DNA from: Roseovarius litoreus
GTDB taxonomy: Bacteria > Pseudomonadota > Alphaproteobacteria > Rhodobacterales > Rhodobacteraceae
Direction of reading: 5' to 3'
Assembly: GCF_900142765.1 (NCBI RefSeq)
Contig: NZ_FRCB01000004.1
Coordinates: 62,001 to 126,000 of the forward strand
Length of the DNA: 64,000 nucleotides
Numbering within the stretch: the stretch's first letter is position 1; each line of letters starts with the position of its first letter. The notes beneath the pieces were generated by a model, which saw only the letters and a list, made by a program, of their open reading frames with translations, ran no database searches and was not told the DNA's origin. Made by a program: the position numbers and the translations under genes. Positions 61,890 through 64,000 of this stretch are shown in pieces.

Positions 61890-63890
61890 TCACTCGAACT
61901 CCATGATCACTTCATCCACCGCAAGGCTGTCGCCCGGACCGGCGTGGATCTTGGTGACAATGGCCTTCTTCTCGGCCCGCAGGATGTTTTCCATCTTCAT
62001 CGCCTCCACGGTGCACAGCGCCTGCCCTTCCTGAACCTCGTCGCCCTCGGCCACATTGACCTTCACGATCAGGCCCGGCATCGGACACAGCAGCAGCTTG
62101 GATGTATCAGGCGGCAGTTTCTCGGGCATTAACGCCGCAAGTTCGGCCTGACGCGGGGTGCGCACATGCACCTTGATATCAGCGCCCCGGCTGCGGATGC
62201 GGAACCCGCCAGAAACCTTGCCCACCTTCAGCACCAGAGGATCGCCCCCGACCATCAGATGCGCCAGCTGATCGCCCGGCGTCCAGTCGCTGGTCACCCG
62301 CAGCGTCGCGCCATCCGCGAAACCGATGGTCGAGCCTTCGCGGTCCGCCTTCACCGTCACGGCATACTCATGCCCCTGCAGTGACACGACCCACGCCTCG
62401 CCCACGCGGCGCTCGTGGTTGTCCATGCGACCCGATACGCGGGTGCGGCGAATCTCGGCCACCCGGTGCATCGCCGCACAGCCCGCCGCGATCCGCCGCA
62501 GCGCATCCTCGCCCAACTGCACCCCGTCGAACCCGTCGGGATATTCCTCGGCGATGAAGGCGGTGGTCATGTCGCCCGCCACGAACTTCGGATGATCCAT
62601 CACCGCACTCAGGAACGGCAGGTTATGGCCGATCCCCTCGACCTCGAAGGCATCGAGCGCGTTGCGCATCCCTTCGATCGCCTCCAGACGGGTATGCCCC
62701 CAGGTGCACAGCTTGGCGATCATCGGGTCGTAATACATCGAGATTTCGCCCCCCTCGTAGACGCCGGTATCGTTGCGCACGATAGCGCCCTCGACATCCA
62801 GCTCCTGCGGCGGGCGATAGCGCGTCAGCCGCCCGATCGAGGGCAGGAAGTTGCGGTAGGGATCCTCGGCATAAAGCCGGCTTTCCATCGCCCAACCGTT
62901 CAGCTTCACATCCTCCTGACGCAGCGACAGCGTCTCGCCATAGGCGACGCGGATCATCTGCTCGACCAGATCGATCCCGGTGATCAGTTCGGTCACCGGA
63001 TGCTCCACCTGCAGGCGGGTGTTCATCTCGAGGAAATAGAAATTCCGCTCGCCATCGACGATGAATTCCACCGTTCCCGCGCTGGCATAGCCCACCGCGT
63101 GCGACAGCTTCAGCGCCTGTTCTCCCATCGCCTTGCGGGTGGCCTCGTCAAGGAAGGGGCTCGGGGCCTCTTCGATGACCTTCTGATTGCGCCGCTGGAT
63201 CGAACATTCGCGCTCGCCCAGATAGACGCCGTTGCCATGGGTGTCGCACAGCACCTGAATTTCGATATGCCGGGGCTGCGTCACGAATTTTTCGATGAAG
63301 ATACGGTCATCGCCGAAACTGCTGGCCGCCTCGTTCTTCGAGCTTTCGAAGCCTTCGCGCGCTTCCTCGTCGGTCCAGGCGATTCGCATCCCCTTGCCGC
63401 CGCCGCCCGCGCTGGCCTTGATCATCACCGGATAGCCGATCTGCTGGCTGATCTTGACCGCCTCATCGGCATCGGCAATCAGTCCCATGACGCCAGGCAC
63501 GGTCGAAACGCCGGCCTCCTGCGCGATTTTCTTCGAGGTGATCTTGTCCCCCATCGCCTCGATCGCGCCCTTGGGCGGTCCGATGAAGGCCACGCCCTCG
63601 GCCTCGAGTGCCGCCGCGAATTTCGGGTTTTCCGACAGGAAGCCATAACCGGGATGGACCGCCTCGGCGCCGGTCTGGCGGATCGCGTCCATCACCTTGT
63701 CGATCACGATATAGGATTCGTTTGCCGGGGGCGGGCCGATATGCACCGCCTCGTCCGCCATCTGCACATGCAGCGCCTGCGCGTCGGCATCCGAATAGAT
63801 CGCAACGGTCTGAATGCCCATCCTGCGGGCGGTCTTGATCACCCGGCAGGCAATTTCGCCCCGGTTCGCGATCAGGATCTTCTTGAACAT
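61890..63890 (-). CDS. pccA: Propionyl-CoA carboxylase alpha subunit (biotin carboxylase / BCCP)
   Basis: The 666-residue protein has the biotin carboxylase domain (ILIANRGEIACRVIKTARRMG, KASAGGGGKGMR, EMNTRLQVEHPVTE, in parts), a central BT domain and a C-terminal biotinyl domain with EAMKM (biotin Lys632). It carboxylates biotin for transfer to propionyl-CoA by PccB, which is not in this window. AGGGACGAGAT lies before the ATG. Acetyl-CoA carboxylase AccC is shorter; methylcrotonyl-CoA carboxylase is the closest alternative, but the mutase neighbour favours propionyl-CoA. Confidence 0.95.
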   Translation of the reverse strand: MFKKILIANRGEIACRVIKTARRMGIQTVAIYSDADAQALHVQMADEAVHIGPPPANESYIVIDKVMDAIRQTGAEAVHPGYGFLSENPKFAAALEAEGVAFIGPPKGAIEAMGDKITSKKIAQEAGVSTVPGVMGLIADADEAVKISQQIGYPVMIKASAGGGGKGMRIAWTDEEAREGFESSKNEAASSFGDDRIFIEKFVTQPRHIEIQVLCDTHGNGVYLGERECSIQRRNQKVIEEAPSPFLDEATRKAMGEQALKLSHAVGYASAGTVEFIVDGERNFYFLEMNTRLQVEHPVTELITGIDLVEQMIRVAYGETLSLRQEDVKLNGWAMESRLYAEDPYRNFLPSIGRLTRYRPPQELDVEGAIVRNDTGVYEGGEISMYYDPMIAKLCTWGHTRLEAIEGMRNALDAFEVEGIGHNLPFLSAVMDHPKFVAGDMTTAFIAEEYPDGFDGVQLGEDALRRIAAGCAAMHRVAEIRRTRVSGRMDNHERRVGEAWVVSLQGHEYAVTVKADREGSTIGFADGATLRVTSDWTPGDQLAHLMVGGDPLVLKVGKVSGGFRIRSRGADIKVHVRTPRQAELAALMPEKLPPDTSKLLLCPMPGLIVKVNVAEGDEVQEGQALCTVEAMKMENILRAEKKAIVTKIHAGPGDSLAVDEVIMEFE

Positions 63891-63931
63891 ATCTCGTCCC
63901 TTCCTCCGGTTTCGGGCCGATAGCTGCCCGC

Positions 63932-63968
63932 AATAAAAAGACCACCGGCGCAAGGCGCACCGGTGGTC
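63932..63968 (-). terminator. Rho-independent terminator entering from the right edge
   Basis: On the minus strand GACCACCGG and CCGGTGGTC form a perfect 9-bp stem with an 11-base loop, followed by TTTTTATTG. It ends a minus-strand transcript from beyond position 64000 and separates it from pccA. Confidence 0.85.
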
Positions 63969-64000
63969 ATGGTGGTGACATCACGCGCCCTCAGGACGCG

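Overview
The window is high-GC chromosomal DNA from an alphaproteobacterium, most likely family Rhodobacteraceae (Roseobacter/Paracoccus-like). I infer this from the phaR-phaP-phaC/phaZ polyhydroxyalkanoate (PHA) locus, SdhE, an NDUFS4-type complex I subunit, an LdtR-like MarR regulator, bacterial-type ProS, PccA with methylmalonyl-CoA mutase, and many small DUF proteins typical of that family. I saw no rRNA, tRNA, CRISPR array, insertion sequence or prophage.

Layout. 1-3.5 kb: the 3' end of an FAD oxidoreductase, a small secreted protein, a DegT-type aminotransferase and a LysR regulator. 3.5-8 kb: the PHA storage locus (phaR, phaP and phaC leftward, phaZ rightward) with three perfect CTGC-N3-GCAG candidate PhaR operators, one inside a predicted phaP promoter. 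8-10.7 kb: two alpha/beta hydrolases and small proteins. 10.7-13.1 kb: thrS with a complex leader (31-codon ORF, hairpin terminator, dispersed repeat). 13.3-15.9 kb: a four-gene bufferin-type RiPP operon (bufA precursor, MNIO enzyme bufB, partner bufC, DoxX membrane protein). 15.9-18.5 kb: ArsC-like protein, cold-shock protein, a Cys-rich secreted peptide, DUF2177, and an AT-rich orphan gene attached to thyX. 18.4-30.6 kb: thyX, glyoxalase, two tandem DUF1194 proteins, MarR, sdhE, XRE, aspartate aminotransferase, a beta-helix protein, a universal stress protein, a MntP-like protein, a rhodanese and small proteins. 31-38 kb: uvrB, NDUFS4-like, ppk2 behind a perfect FNR box, DUF1007 plus a NicO Ni/Co exporter, MATE. 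38-47 kb: two cytochromes c, DUF3047, an Ldh-family dehydrogenase, lolD/lolC, a ferric-reductase-like flavoprotein, DUF2937, proS. 47-53.6 kb: an AI-2E-type permease, hdaA, ppk1, DUF1328, ppx. 53.6-64 kb: endonuclease/phosphatase and DnaJ/TerB proteins, GNAT, VOC, MAPEG, scpA (methylmalonyl-CoA mutase), a sulfotransferase-like protein, DUF4174, a lipoprotein and pccA.

How the genes work together. Carbon storage (PhaR/P/C/Z), polyphosphate turnover (PPK1, PPX, PPK2) and propionyl-CoA handling (PccA, methylmalonyl-CoA mutase) are all present, pointing to a reserve-polymer metabolism. Metal and redox homeostasis recurs (bufferin operon, DUF1007/NicO, MntP-like, rhodanese, universal stress protein). 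FNR-like boxes precede ppk2 and, more weakly, a cytochrome c gene and the stress protein gene.

Large-scale structure. The plus strand looks C-rich at about 1-11 kb and 48-64 kb but G-rich at about 18-45 kb, whichever way the genes point. This suggests that the middle segment is inverted relative to its flanks. Two families of short dispersed repeats are clear: a 116-bp MITE-like element (three copies) and a 72-bp element (two copies in opposite orientation, 81% identical without gaps). The most interesting system is the bufferin-type RiPP operon. The least explained parts are the two repeat families, the AT-rich orphan beside thyX and the thrS leader.
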